Below are positions 30,121 through 37,665 of a DNA stretch of 64,000 bases, in pieces (position 1 is the stretch's first letter; every line of letters begins with the position of its first letter). The notes under the pieces were generated by a model. The model worked only from the letters and a program-made list of their open reading frames with translations. It had not been told where the DNA came from and did not search any database. Source of the stretch: Burkholderia cepacia (GTDB lineage Bacteria > Pseudomonadota > Gammaproteobacteria > Burkholderiales > Burkholderiaceae); the NCBI RefSeq assembly GCF_029962485.1, contig NZ_CP073638.1, forward strand, positions 1,612,001 through 1,676,000. The letters run 5' to 3'. The position numbers and the translations under genes are program-made.

Positions 30121-31332
30121 ATGTCATCTCGTCCGATCTACATGGACTACAGTGCGACGACACCCGTCGATCCGCGCGTGGTCGACAAAATGGTGCCATT
30201 CCTGCACGAGCGGTTCGGCAACCCCGCTTCACGCAGCCACAGCTATGGCTGGGATGCCGAGCAGGCCGTCGAGGAAGCGCGCGCGCACGTCGCCGCACTG
30301 CTGGGCGCGGACCCGCGCGAAATCGTGTGGACGTCCGGCGCGACCGAAGGCAACAACCTCGCGATCAAGGGAGCCGCGCACTTCTACCAGGGCCGCGGCA
30401 GGCATCTCGTCACGGTGAAGACCGAGCACAAGGCCGTGCTCGATACGTGCCGCGAACTCGAACGGCAGGGCTTCGACGTCACGTACCTCGACGTGCGGGA
30501 AGACGGCCTCGTCGATCTCGATGCGCTGCGGCAGGCGCTGCGCGGCGACACGATCCTGGTGTCGGTGATGCTCGCGAACAATGAAACGGGCGTGATCCAG
30601 CCGGTTGCCGAGATCGGTGCGCTGTGCCGCGCGCGCGGCATCGTGTTCCACTGCGACGCCGTGCAGGCGGCCGGCAAGATTCCGGTGGACGTCAATGCGC
30701 TGAATGTCGACCTGCTGACGGTGACCGCGCACAAGGTGTACGGCCCGAAGGGGATCGGCGCGCTGTACGTGCGCCGCAAGCCGCGCGTGCGCATCGAAGC
30801 GCAGATGCACGGCGGCGGCCACGAGCGCGGGATGCGCTCGGGCACGCTGCCGACGCACCAGATCGTCGGGATGGGCGAAGCGTTTCGGCTTGCGAAGGAA
30901 GAGATGGGAGAAGAAAGCCGCCGCGTCGGCGCGTTGCGCGACCGGCTGCTGGCCGGGCTGTCGACGCTCGACGAGGTTTACGTGAACGGCGACCTGACGC
31001 AGCGGATTCCGCACAACCTGAACGTCAGCTTCAACTTCGTCGAAGGCGAATCGCTGATCATGGGGATCAAGGGCGTGGCGGTATCGTCAGGCTCCGCGTG
31101 TACGTCGGCGTCGCTGGAGCCGTCTTACGTGCTGCGTGCGCTCGGCCGCAGCGACGAACTCGCGCACAGCTCGATCCGTTTCACGCTCGGCCGCTTCACG
31201 ACCGAAGCCGAAGTCGACAGCGTGATCGCACAGGTGCGCGACACGGTCGGCAAGCTGCGCGCGCTGAGCCCGTTGTGGGACATGCATCTGGAAGGGGTCG
31301 ACCTGAACACGATCGAGTGGGCCGCGCACTGA
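30121..31332 (+). CDS. iscS: Cysteine desulfurase, IscS-type (403 aa)
   Basis: PLP enzyme that removes sulfur from cysteine for Fe-S clusters and tRNA thiolation. [19 protein letters not shown] and the PLP lysine in [19 protein letters not shown] are present, as is the persulfide cysteine in [15 protein letters not shown]. Length equals E. coli IscS (404 aa), and the sequence is IscS-like, not SufS. It stands alone, without iscR, iscU, iscA or hscBA, so it is probably a second copy. It lies between the monooxygenase operon and its putative MarR regulator. Confidence 0.93.
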   Translation: MSSRPIYMDYSATTPVDPRVVDKMVPFLHERFGNPASRSHSYGWDAEQAVEEARAHVAALLGADPREIVWTSGATEGNNLAIKGAAHFYQGRGRHLVTVKTEHKAVLDTCRELERQGFDVTYLDVREDGLVDLDALRQALRGDTILVSVMLANNETGVIQPVAEIGALCRARGIVFHCDAVQAAGKIPVDVNALNVDLLTVTAHKVYGPKGIGALYVRRKPRVRIEAQMHGGGHERGMRSGTLPTHQIVGMGEAFRLAKEEMGEESRRVGALRDRLLAGLSTLDEVYVNGDLTQRIPHNLNVSFNFVEGESLIMGIKGVAVSSGSACTSASLEPSYVLRALGRSDELAHSSIRFTLGRFTTEAEVDSVIAQVRDTVGKLRALSPLWDMHLEGVDLNTIEWAAH

Positions 31333-31372
31333 GTGTGGCCGAGGCGCCGCGCCGGCCCGCGGCCGGCGTGCG

Positions 31373-31915
31373 TCAGCTTTTTTCCTGGCGCGCGATCATG
31401 TGCGCGAGATCGAGCGTCGCGCGATCGCCGTTGGTGACGAGGCGGTCGATCACCGAGCACATCACCTTGAATTCGGTCTTGGTCACGCCCTCGAACAGCA
31501 CGTTGTTGATCCGTTGCTGGGTGGGCGCCAGCGCCTTCAGCAGCTTCGTGCCGGCCGACGTGACCGTGAGCCGCATCTTGCGCTTGTCGTCCGGGTCCGC
31601 TCGCTTGTCGATCAGGCCGAGCTTCTTGAGCTTGCCGGTTTCGATCGTCACGAACGCGCCGCTCAGGTGCAGGTGATCGGCCAGGCGGTTGACGGTCACG
31701 ACGTCGTCGTGAGACAGGTGCGCGACCGACACGAGCAACGAATACTGAATGCCGGTCAGCCCGGCGATCGAGCCGAAACCGTCGCGCACCGACAGCAGGC
31801 GCGCCGCGAACGGCAACAGCCCGTTGATCAGGTGACGGAATTCCGTGTCCGTGCCGTCGATCAGGCAGGCCGGGTTGGTAATGGTCAGAACGGACTCCTC
31901 TTGCTGCTTGGCCAT
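31373..31915 (-). CDS. MarR-family regulator (180 aa)
   Basis: Winged helix in the middle (VTVNRLADHLHLSGAFVTIE, then KLKKLGLIDKRADPDDKRKM), flanked by dimerisation helices. I prefer the ATG giving MAKQQEESVL: GGAG lies upstream of it, and the alternative ATG at 31939 would put the putative operator on its own ribosome-binding site. A motif ATTTAGCTTT shared with the flavin-reductase promoter suggests that it controls itself and that operon, released by a phenolic ligand. Target assignment is inferred. Confidence 0.85.
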   Translation of the reverse strand: MAKQQEESVLTITNPACLIDGTDTEFRHLINGLLPFAARLLSVRDGFGSIAGLTGIQYSLLVSVAHLSHDDVVTVNRLADHLHLSGAFVTIETGKLKKLGLIDKRADPDDKRKMRLTVTSAGTKLLKALAPTQQRINNVLFEGVTKTEFKVMCSVIDRLVTNGDRATLDLAHMIARQEKS

Positions 31916-31942
31916 GACGTCGACGCTCCGTGCAGTCATGCG

Positions 31943-31964
31943 AATTTAGCTTTGAAACGAAATT
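31943..31964. promoter_or_regulatory. Putative MarR operator at its own promoter
   Basis: AATTTAGCTTT at 31943-31953, followed by GAAACGAAATT, has outer arms AATTT/AAATT. The ATTTAGCTTT core is shared with the tandem repeat at 29908-29933. Confidence 0.45.
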
Positions 31965-32044
31965 ATACGGCAAAGGCACATGCACCCCCGACCAGGTCCG
32001 GCGGCCCGCATGCGGCCCGATTTTCCGACACTGGAGGTTCGACC

Positions 32045-32638
32045 ATGCCCTTCCCGCTTCATCCCGCGACGGTTCGCGCGCTGCTCGAATGCTATCTGCG
32101 CGCGAAAGACCTGAACCGGCCCGCACTGATCGCCGACTGCTTCGCGGCCGATGCCGAGCTGAGCTTTTCGCTCGCCAACGACGATATCGATTTTCCGCCG
32201 CGCGTGACGGGCGCGGGCGCCATCGCGCGCACGCTCGTCAAGGAATTCGGCGAGCGGTTCGAGCGGTGCCGCACCTATTACGTCTGCACGGAACCGGATG
32301 TCGACAAACATGGCGTCAGCAACATGCCGTGGCTCGTCGCGATGCGGCAGAAGGACAGCGGCGCGCTGCGGATCGGGCATGGCACGTATCGCTGGCAGTT
32401 CGCGGGAGATGACAACGGTGATGACGTTGTGCGGATCGCCGCGCTGCACATTCATATCGCGCGGATGGATACGGTCGACGATCCGCAATCGCTGAAGCTC
32501 GGCGCGCTGCATGCGGCGTTCGGGTATCCGTGGCTGCCGGCGCGTGCGTTTGCGCACGGGCTGGCGGATGTCGCGGCGGCTCACCCGGATTGGGGATTCC
32601 TGGCGCCGTTTCACGACGCGGCGACTGCGGCGGCCTGA
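32045..32638 (+). CDS. SnoaL/NTF2-like protein (197 aa)
   Basis: The pattern LLECYLRAKDLNRPALIADC followed by FAADAELSF and a middle GTYRWQF strand is that of the NTF2-like/SnoaL cone fold, often isomerases, dehydratases or binding proteins. No catalytic residues can be named. GGAGG precedes the ATG. It is divergent from marR and convergent with rtcR (25 bp between stops), with no obvious pathway link. Confidence 0.65.
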   Translation: MPFPLHPATVRALLECYLRAKDLNRPALIADCFAADAELSFSLANDDIDFPPRVTGAGAIARTLVKEFGERFERCRTYYVCTEPDVDKHGVSNMPWLVAMRQKDSGALRIGHGTYRWQFAGDDNGDDVVRIAALHIHIARMDTVDDPQSLKLGALHAAFGYPWLPARAFAHGLADVAAAHPDWGFLAPFHDAATAAA

Positions 32639-32663
32639 CCGATCACGCCGGCCGCGCCGCTCG

Positions 32664-34280
32664 TCATGCCCCGTCGAGCGCCTGCCTCGCCGCCTCCCAA
32701 TCGAGCCCGAACCGCGCGAGATACTTGCGCAGCCGGTCCGCATCGTTCGGCTGCTTCTTGCTCTGCCGCGACACCGCGAACAGCGTGCGCCCTGCTTCCG
32801 ACAGGCTCGCCGAAGTGCGACACACGTCGAGCACGCGTTCGAGCTGCGCCCGGTCGAACAGGTCGAGTTCCGCCGCGCGCGTACCGAACACCGCGTCAAC
32901 GCACGATTCCGACACACCCGCGCCGCCCGGCGACGACCACGTGCGCGTCAGCCGCTCGACTTCCTGCTCGGCAAGCGCCTCGGTAATCCGCCCTGCATCG
33001 GCCAGCGTCGCCATCCGCGTGACCGACGCCGACAGTTCGCGGAAGTTGCCGGCCCACGTTGCGCGCGGTGACGCCGCGAACGCGAGATAGCGCCGCTTCG
33101 CCTCCACGTTGAATCGCACCTGCTCGCCCTGCTCGCGGCCGAAGCGATCGAGTTCGAATTCGAGATTCGGCTCGATGTCCTCGCGGCGTTCGGCGAGCCC
33201 CGGCAGTTCGTACGTCCACAGATTGATCCGCGCATAGAGATCCTCGCGGAACGTGCCGGCCGCCACCATCTGCCGCAGGTCGCGATGCGTGCCCGCAATC
33301 AGCTCGAAATCGCTGGTCGCCTCGACGTCCGCGCCGACCGGCAGGAAACGCTTCTCCTCGATCGCCTTCAGCAGCATCGCCTGCTCGTCGAGCCCGAGCT
33401 CACCGATCTCGTCGAGAAACAGCAGCCCGCCGTCCGCCGCGCGCAGCAGGCCCGCGCGCGCCGTCTGCGCGCCCGTGAACGCGCCCTTCACGTGCCCGAA
33501 CAGCGTCGACATCGCCGCGTCGCCGCGCAGCGTCGCGCAGTTGATCTCGATGAACGGCCCCGCGAGCCGATGGCGGCCGCGCTTCAGCTCGTACACGCGC
33601 TTCGCGAGAAACGATTTGCCGGCGCCCGTCGGCCCGACCAGCAGCATCGGCGCGCGCGAACGCACGGCCACGCGCTCCAGTTGCTCGATCAGCGCATTGA
33701 AACGCGCGTTGCGCGTGGCGATGCCGGCCTTCAGGAACGACACCGTTTCGTCGCGCTCCCGCGTGAAGCGTTGCGCGATCCGGTTGTAGCGCGACAGGTC
33801 AAGATCGATCACCGATATCGTGCCCGGCCCGCTCGGGCCCTCGTCGGTCCGCTGCGGCGGCCCCGTCTGCACGAGCCGTGCGGGCAGGTAGCGCGCTTCC
33901 GCCAGCAGGAACCAGCAGATTTGCGCGACGTGCGTGCCGGTCGTGATGTGGATCAGGTAATCCTCGTGCTCGAGGTCGAACGGATATGCGCGTGCGAAGT
34001 CGTGCAGCGTCGCGTAGACCTCCTCGAAATCCCACGGATCGTGGATCGTGACCGGCGTGAGCCGCACGTCGGTATGCGGCGACAGTTGCGCGAGATCCTC
34101 CCGCACGTGGCTCGCGAGACGCAGGTACTCCTTCGGATACAGCAGTTCGAGCCGGTCGATCGGCTGGCCGGGATGCTCGCACAGCGAAATCGTCGGCCGC
34201 CATTTCGGGTAGCGACGCGCCGTGCGATCGCCCTGATCGAGCACGATACCGAGAAAACCGATGGCAACGGTCTTTCGCAT
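32664..34280 (-). CDS. rtcR: RtcR, sigma-54-dependent activator of RNA repair (538 aa)
   Basis: The N-terminal 180 residues form the CARF-type sensor domain of RtcR (MRKTVAIGFLGIVLDQG), thought to sense RNA ends. Then comes an AAA+ sigma-54 activator domain: Walker A GPTGAGKS at 216-223, GAFTGA at 266-271 (contacts sigma-54) and Walker B LLFLDE at about 286-291. The C-terminus is a DNA-binding helix-turn-helix region. Length matches E. coli RtcR (532 aa). It is divergent from the RNA-repair operon, which has a sigma-54 promoter. GTGAGA precedes the ATG. Confidence 0.95.
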   Translation of the reverse strand: MRKTVAIGFLGIVLDQGDRTARRYPKWRPTISLCEHPGQPIDRLELLYPKEYLRLASHVREDLAQLSPHTDVRLTPVTIHDPWDFEEVYATLHDFARAYPFDLEHEDYLIHITTGTHVAQICWFLLAEARYLPARLVQTGPPQRTDEGPSGPGTISVIDLDLSRYNRIAQRFTRERDETVSFLKAGIATRNARFNALIEQLERVAVRSRAPMLLVGPTGAGKSFLAKRVYELKRGRHRLAGPFIEINCATLRGDAAMSTLFGHVKGAFTGAQTARAGLLRAADGGLLFLDEIGELGLDEQAMLLKAIEEKRFLPVGADVEATSDFELIAGTHRDLRQMVAAGTFREDLYARINLWTYELPGLAERREDIEPNLEFELDRFGREQGEQVRFNVEAKRRYLAFAASPRATWAGNFRELSASVTRMATLADAGRITEALAEQEVERLTRTWSSPGGAGVSESCVDAVFGTRAAELDLFDRAQLERVLDVCRTSASLSEAGRTLFAVSRQSKKQPNDADRLRKYLARFGLDWEAARQALDGA

Positions 34281-34429
34281 GTTTATCTCACCGGATAAAA
34301 AACGATCCGATTGTATCGGAATTTCGCGATGACGCGAGACGGGGCGCACCGACAACCAATGAATCGCATCAAATAAAATCCCTTTATTTTCAATGAATTA
34401 AAAAATATCCCGAGCGCAAACACGCCCAC

Positions 34430-34446
34430 TGGCACGCTCCTCGCTT
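34430..34446 (+). promoter_or_regulatory. Sigma-54 (-24/-12) promoter of the RNA-repair operon
   Basis: TGGCACGCTCCTCGCTT fits the consensus TGGCACG-N4-TTGCW with one mismatch, and GG to GC spacing is exactly 12. The predicted start of transcription is near 34456, so the non-coding RNA segment forms the first 490 bases of the transcript. The AT-rich DNA between here and rtcR should hold the RtcR activator sites. Confidence 0.88.
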
Positions 34447-34505
34447 AATAGAACACGCCGGATGTCCCGCTGGCCCGCGAGTCAGGGTTCAACAAGCCCT
34501 GCTGG

Positions 34506-34542
34506 TGCGCCGCCGCCGAACCTCGTTCGTCGCGGTAGCGCA
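34506..34542 (+). ncRNA. Long hairpin in the RNA-repair leader
   Basis: TGCGC/GCGCA, CCGC/GCGG and CGAAC/GTTCG stack into one rod of 14 pairs with small internal loops and a CTC apical loop. It lies directly upstream of the first tRNA-like element and within the sigma-54 transcript. It could be a protein-binding arm, like the stem of a bacterial Y RNA, but no Ro/Rsr gene is nearby. Confidence 0.5.
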
Positions 34543-34569
34543 TGCCGCCATGGACAGATGAAGGCAAAG

Positions 34570-34617
34570 GGGCGCGCGCCAGGATGCCTCGTCCGGGTTC
34601 GAATCCCGGAGCGCCCA
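34570..34617 (+). ncRNA. tRNA-like element 1: acceptor plus T arm minihelix
   Basis: GGGCGC (34570-34575) pairs with GCGCCC (34611-34616). The T arm is perfect: CCGGG, loop TTCGAAT, CCCGG (34593-34609). Only 17 bases lie where D and anticodon arms should be, so this is not a functional tRNA; the fold is an acceptor/T-arm minihelix of about 48 nt. It is transcribed from the sigma-54 promoter, just upstream of tRNA-like element 2. Confidence 0.65.
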
Positions 34618-34618
34618 T

Positions 34619-34691
34619 TGTTCGGAAGCTCAGCCAGGTGGAGCAGCCGGCGAAAGCCGGCCGGTGGCGGGTTCGAATCCCGCTCGAACAC
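34619..34691 (+). ncRNA. tRNA-like element 2 with GAAA-capped stem instead of an anticodon arm
   Basis: A 7-bp acceptor (TGTTCGG 34619-34625 with TCGAACA 34684-34690, one G-U). D arm GCTC/GAGC (34628-34631, 34641-34644) has a GG-containing loop. T arm GCGGG-TTCGAAT-CCCGC spans 34667-34683. Between D and T arms, where the anticodon arm belongs, is GCCGGC-GAAA-GCCGGC (34646-34661), a GNRA tetraloop hairpin with no anticodon loop. CCA is not encoded. It should fold like a tRNA but cannot decode. YrlA-type Y RNAs also carry tRNA-like modules, so a role as substrate, decoy or ligand of RtcB/RtcR is plausible. Confidence 0.8.
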
Positions 34692-34948
34692 TGTCCGTAA
34701 AGACAGTCTTGTGATGAAAGCAGTACCCGCCGGTGCGGGCCGACAGGCCCGCCGCGCGTCGGACCGGTCAAGGTTCCGCGCGATCGGCCGGGCGGCCGCA
34801 CGGCCCGCGCGAATGCGCACGACGACGCGATGCAGGATGCGTCGCTGTGTGCTTCGACGCCGGCCAGCGCGCCGCCCGCCCGATCGCGTCGCACCCCGAT
34901 TCGCACGATGCGCGTCACCCGGCGGCCGTTGAAAAAAAGGACAAAAAT
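34692..34948 (+). other. Leader between tRNA-like RNA 2 and the slipin gene
   Basis: No coding sequence is supported. Two further stems are visible: CTGTC/GACAG at 34691-34706, right after the tRNA-like RNA and followed by TCTT, and GCGGGCC-GACA-GGCCCGC at 34735-34752. They may define the 3' ends of the small RNAs. Confidence 0.45.
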
Positions 34949-36088
34949 ATGTGGAAGCGTCATGTAGTGAAAAAGAACGAACGCGCGCTGCTGATGAGCG
35001 AAGGCGATTTCGTGAAGGTGCTGGAACCGGGCGTGTTCAAGGCTTTCGATCCGTTCAAGCGTCTGTCGGTGCAGACCGCGCGTCTCGACGCGCCGCTCGC
35101 CGACGCCGCGCTGGCCGACTACCTGCGTCACGACGCACCTGACGTGCTCGCGCGGTACTTCGTCGCGATGGATCTCGCCGACGACGAAGCGGGCCTGCGC
35201 TATGAAGACGACGTGCTCGTCGAGATCCTGGCGCCGGGCACGCGCCGGCTGTACTGGCGCGGCCTGACCGCGCACCGCCTCGAACGCGTCGACCTCGCGC
35301 AGGACAGCATGCTGCCGGCCGCGCTCGTGAAGCGCATCGCGCAACCGGCGCTGCGGGCACGCGGCGTGGCGGGCCTGACGGGCGTACTGCTGGCGCAGGT
35401 GCCGGCGTACCACGTCGGCGTGCTGAAGATCGACGGCAAGATCGAGCGGTTGCTGGACGCGGGTACGTCGGCGTTCTGGCGCTTCAACCGCGACGTCGCG
35501 GTCGAACTCGTCGACCTGCGCCTGCAGGCGATCGAAGTCGGCGGACAGGAAATCCTGACGCGTGACAAGGTCGCGCTGCGGTTGAACCTGTCGGCGACGT
35601 GGTGCTATGCAGACGTGCTGCGTGCATTCGGCCAGTTGCAGAAGCCGGTCGAGCACCTGTATCGCGAGCTGCAGTTCGCACTGCGCTCGGCGGTCGGCAC
35701 GCGCTCGCTCGATGAACTGCTGGAGGACAAGCAGTCGATCGACGAGGTCGTGATCGCACAGGTGCGTGCCCGTCTCGGCGATTCGGGCGTGGACGTGCGC
35801 AGCGTCGGCGTGAAGGATATCGTGCTGCCGGGCGACATGAAGACGATCCTCGCGCAGGTGGTCGAGGCGGAGAAATCCGCGCAGGCGAACGTGATTCGCC
35901 GCCGCGAGGAAACGGCGGCCACGCGTTCGCTGCTGAACACCGCGAAGGTGATGGAAGAAAACCCGACCGCGCTGCGGCTCAAGGAGCTGGAAACGCTCGA
36001 GCGCGTCGCGGAACGGATCGACCGCATCTCGGTGTTCGGCGGTCTCGACCAGGTGCTGAACGGACTCGTCAGCATCAAGGGCACGTAA
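34949..36088 (+). CDS. Slipin/SPFH (band 7) protein of the RNA-repair operon (379 aa)
   Basis: SPFH-domain protein: FVKVLEPGVFKAFDPFKRLSV at the N-terminus and, in the second half, VEHLYRELQFALRSAVGTRS followed by the long helix ILAQVVEAEKSAQANVIRRR typical of stomatin/slipin assemblies. No strong membrane segment precedes the domain. AAGGA lies before the ATG, which follows an A-rich stretch. Slipin genes next to rtcB are a known association, but their biochemical role is unknown; scaffolding of the repair enzyme is a guess. RtcB follows 60 bp downstream. Confidence 0.85.
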   Translation: MWKRHVVKKNERALLMSEGDFVKVLEPGVFKAFDPFKRLSVQTARLDAPLADAALADYLRHDAPDVLARYFVAMDLADDEAGLRYEDDVLVEILAPGTRRLYWRGLTAHRLERVDLAQDSMLPAALVKRIAQPALRARGVAGLTGVLLAQVPAYHVGVLKIDGKIERLLDAGTSAFWRFNRDVAVELVDLRLQAIEVGGQEILTRDKVALRLNLSATWCYADVLRAFGQLQKPVEHLYRELQFALRSAVGTRSLDELLEDKQSIDEVVIAQVRARLGDSGVDVRSVGVKDIVLPGDMKTILAQVVEAEKSAQANVIRRREETAATRSLLNTAKVMEENPTALRLKELETLERVAERIDRISVFGGLDQVLNGLVSIKGT

Positions 36089-36148
36089 TGCAGGACACGG
36101 CGCGGCACGCGTGTGCCGCGCCGGACAACGAAATGAATGGTGAAGCAA

Positions 36149-37372
36149 ATGAATGACATGGGTTACCAGGTGATGGAACTGGCGAACGGCAAGCCGGTGA
36201 AGATGTGGACGCAAGGCGTCGCCGTCGAGGACGAAGCGCGCGCGCAGCTGCGCAACACCGCGCAGATGCCGTTCGTCTTCAGCCACATCGCGGTGATGCC
36301 GGACGTCCACCTCGGCAAGGGCTCGACGATCGGCAGCGTGATTCCGACGAAGGGCGCGATCATCCCGGCCGCGGTCGGCGTCGATATCGGCTGCGGGATG
36401 ATGGCGGCACGCACGACGCTGACGGCGTCCGACCTGCCGGATTCGCTCGCGGGGCTGCGCGGCGCGATCGAGCGCGCGGTGCCGCACGGCCGCGCGCCGG
36501 GCCGTCGCGATCCGGGCGCGTGGGGCGATCGCACGCCGGCCGCCGTGACCGAATCGTGGAAGTCGCTGCTGCCGGGTTTCCAGCGGATCGTCGACAAGTA
36601 TCCGAAGCTGGAAAAGACGAACCACTACGCGCATCTCGGCACGCTGGGCACCGGCAATCACTTCATCGAAGTGTGCATCGACGAAGCGGACCACGTGTGG
36701 TTCATGCTGCACAGCGGCTCGCGCGGCGTCGGCAATGCGATCGGCAGCCTGTTCATCGAACTCGCGCAGGCCGACATGCGTCAGCACATCGCAAACCTGC
36801 CGGATCGCAACCTCGCGTATTTCACCGAAGGCAGCCGGCACTTCGACGACTACGTCGAAGCGGTCGGATGGGCGCAGGACTATGCGCGGCGCAATCGGCA
36901 GGCGATGATGGACGCGGTGATCGCCGCGGCGCGCAGCGTGATCGCGAAGCCGTTCGCGGTCGACGAGCACGCGGTGAACTGCCACCACAACTACGTGCAA
37001 CGCGAACGCCACTTCGGCGAAGACGTGCTCGTGACGCGCAAGGGCGCGGTGTCCGCGCAGAAGGGGCAACTGGGGATCATTCCGGGCTCGATGGGCGCGA
37101 AGAGCTTCATCGTGCGCGGGCTCGGCAACCCGGAAAGCTTCTGCTCGTGCAGCCACGGCGCGGGCCGGACGATGAGCCGCACCGAAGCGAAGCGCCGCTT
37201 CACGGCTGACGACCAGGCGCAAGCCACGCAAGGCGTCGAATGCCGGAAGGACGCGGGCGTCGTCGACGAAATCCCGATGGCCTACAAGGACATCGACGCG
37301 GTGATGGCGGCCCAGCGCAGCCTCGTCGAAGTGGTGCACACGCTGCGTCAGGTGGTGTGCGTGAAGGGATAG
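36149..37372 (+). CDS. rtcB: RNA ligase RtcB (407 aa)
   Basis: GTP- and Mn2+-dependent ligase that joins 2',3'-cyclic phosphate or 3'-phosphate ends to 5'-OH ends, as in broken tRNAs. Metal ligands and active site are intact: GVDIGCGM (Cys82), GTGNHFIEV (167-175), HSGSRG (188-193), HHNYVQ (279-284) and the guanylated histidine in SHGAGR (His336). I start at MNDMGYQVMEL (36149), which aligns with the E. coli N-terminus and gives nearly the same length; 36137 is an alternative. No rtcA (RNA cyclase) gene follows. Confidence 0.97.
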   Translation: MNDMGYQVMELANGKPVKMWTQGVAVEDEARAQLRNTAQMPFVFSHIAVMPDVHLGKGSTIGSVIPTKGAIIPAAVGVDIGCGMMAARTTLTASDLPDSLAGLRGAIERAVPHGRAPGRRDPGAWGDRTPAAVTESWKSLLPGFQRIVDKYPKLEKTNHYAHLGTLGTGNHFIEVCIDEADHVWFMLHSGSRGVGNAIGSLFIELAQADMRQHIANLPDRNLAYFTEGSRHFDDYVEAVGWAQDYARRNRQAMMDAVIAAARSVIAKPFAVDEHAVNCHHNYVQRERHFGEDVLVTRKGAVSAQKGQLGIIPGSMGAKSFIVRGLGNPESFCSCSHGAGRTMSRTEAKRRFTADDQAQATQGVECRKDAGVVDEIPMAYKDIDAVMAAQRSLVEVVHTLRQVVCVKG

Positions 37373-37436
37373 CATGGGGCGGCGTGTCGATGCCCGACAT
37401 GTTCCCGTGCGACATCATCGAAGGTCGATGACAAGC

Positions 37437-37470
37437 AAACGGCGCGGTGCCTGGCGGCATCGCGCCGTTT
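37437..37470 (+). terminator. Probable terminator after rtcB
   Basis: AAACGGCGCG and CGCGCCGTTT form a perfect 10-bp stem with a 14-base loop; the downstream tail is short on T residues. Confidence 0.6.
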
Positions 37471-37665
37471 GTCCGTCTGCAGCGGCCTCCGCGCGGCCAG
37501 CAACGCACGCACCCGCGTACTACGAGCCGCCACATCGGGCGCCTCCCGTCGCAGCGGTATACTTGACGCCGTTCGCGCCGCTGCACTCGACCTGCACCGC
37601 TTGCTGACGATGCGCTTGCAGTCCGGCATCTTCCGCCCGCCCTTTCACCGTCGATACGAACCGTC

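Noticed and set aside
32664..34280. Possible link to a CRISPR system because of the CARF-type domain of RtcR
   Set aside because: No repeat-spacer array or cas gene is found in the window; CARF domains are normal in RtcR.
34483..34501. Third T-arm-like hairpin (CAGGG, loop TTCAACAAG, CCCTG) near the transcript start
   Set aside because: The loop is nine bases rather than seven and no matching acceptor stem could be drawn, so it is not called as a third tRNA-like unit.
34570..34691. Ordinary tRNA genes, suggested by two GGTTCGAAT T-arm motifs
   Set aside because: Neither has an anticodon stem-loop: one lacks D and anticodon arms, the other has a GAAA-capped stem there. They are reported as tRNA-like ncRNAs instead.
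34445..37375. 976-codon frame on the minus strand opposite the tRNA-like RNAs, slipin and rtcB
   Set aside because: Antisense artefact of GC-rich codons; no family features, while rtcB and the slipin are clear.
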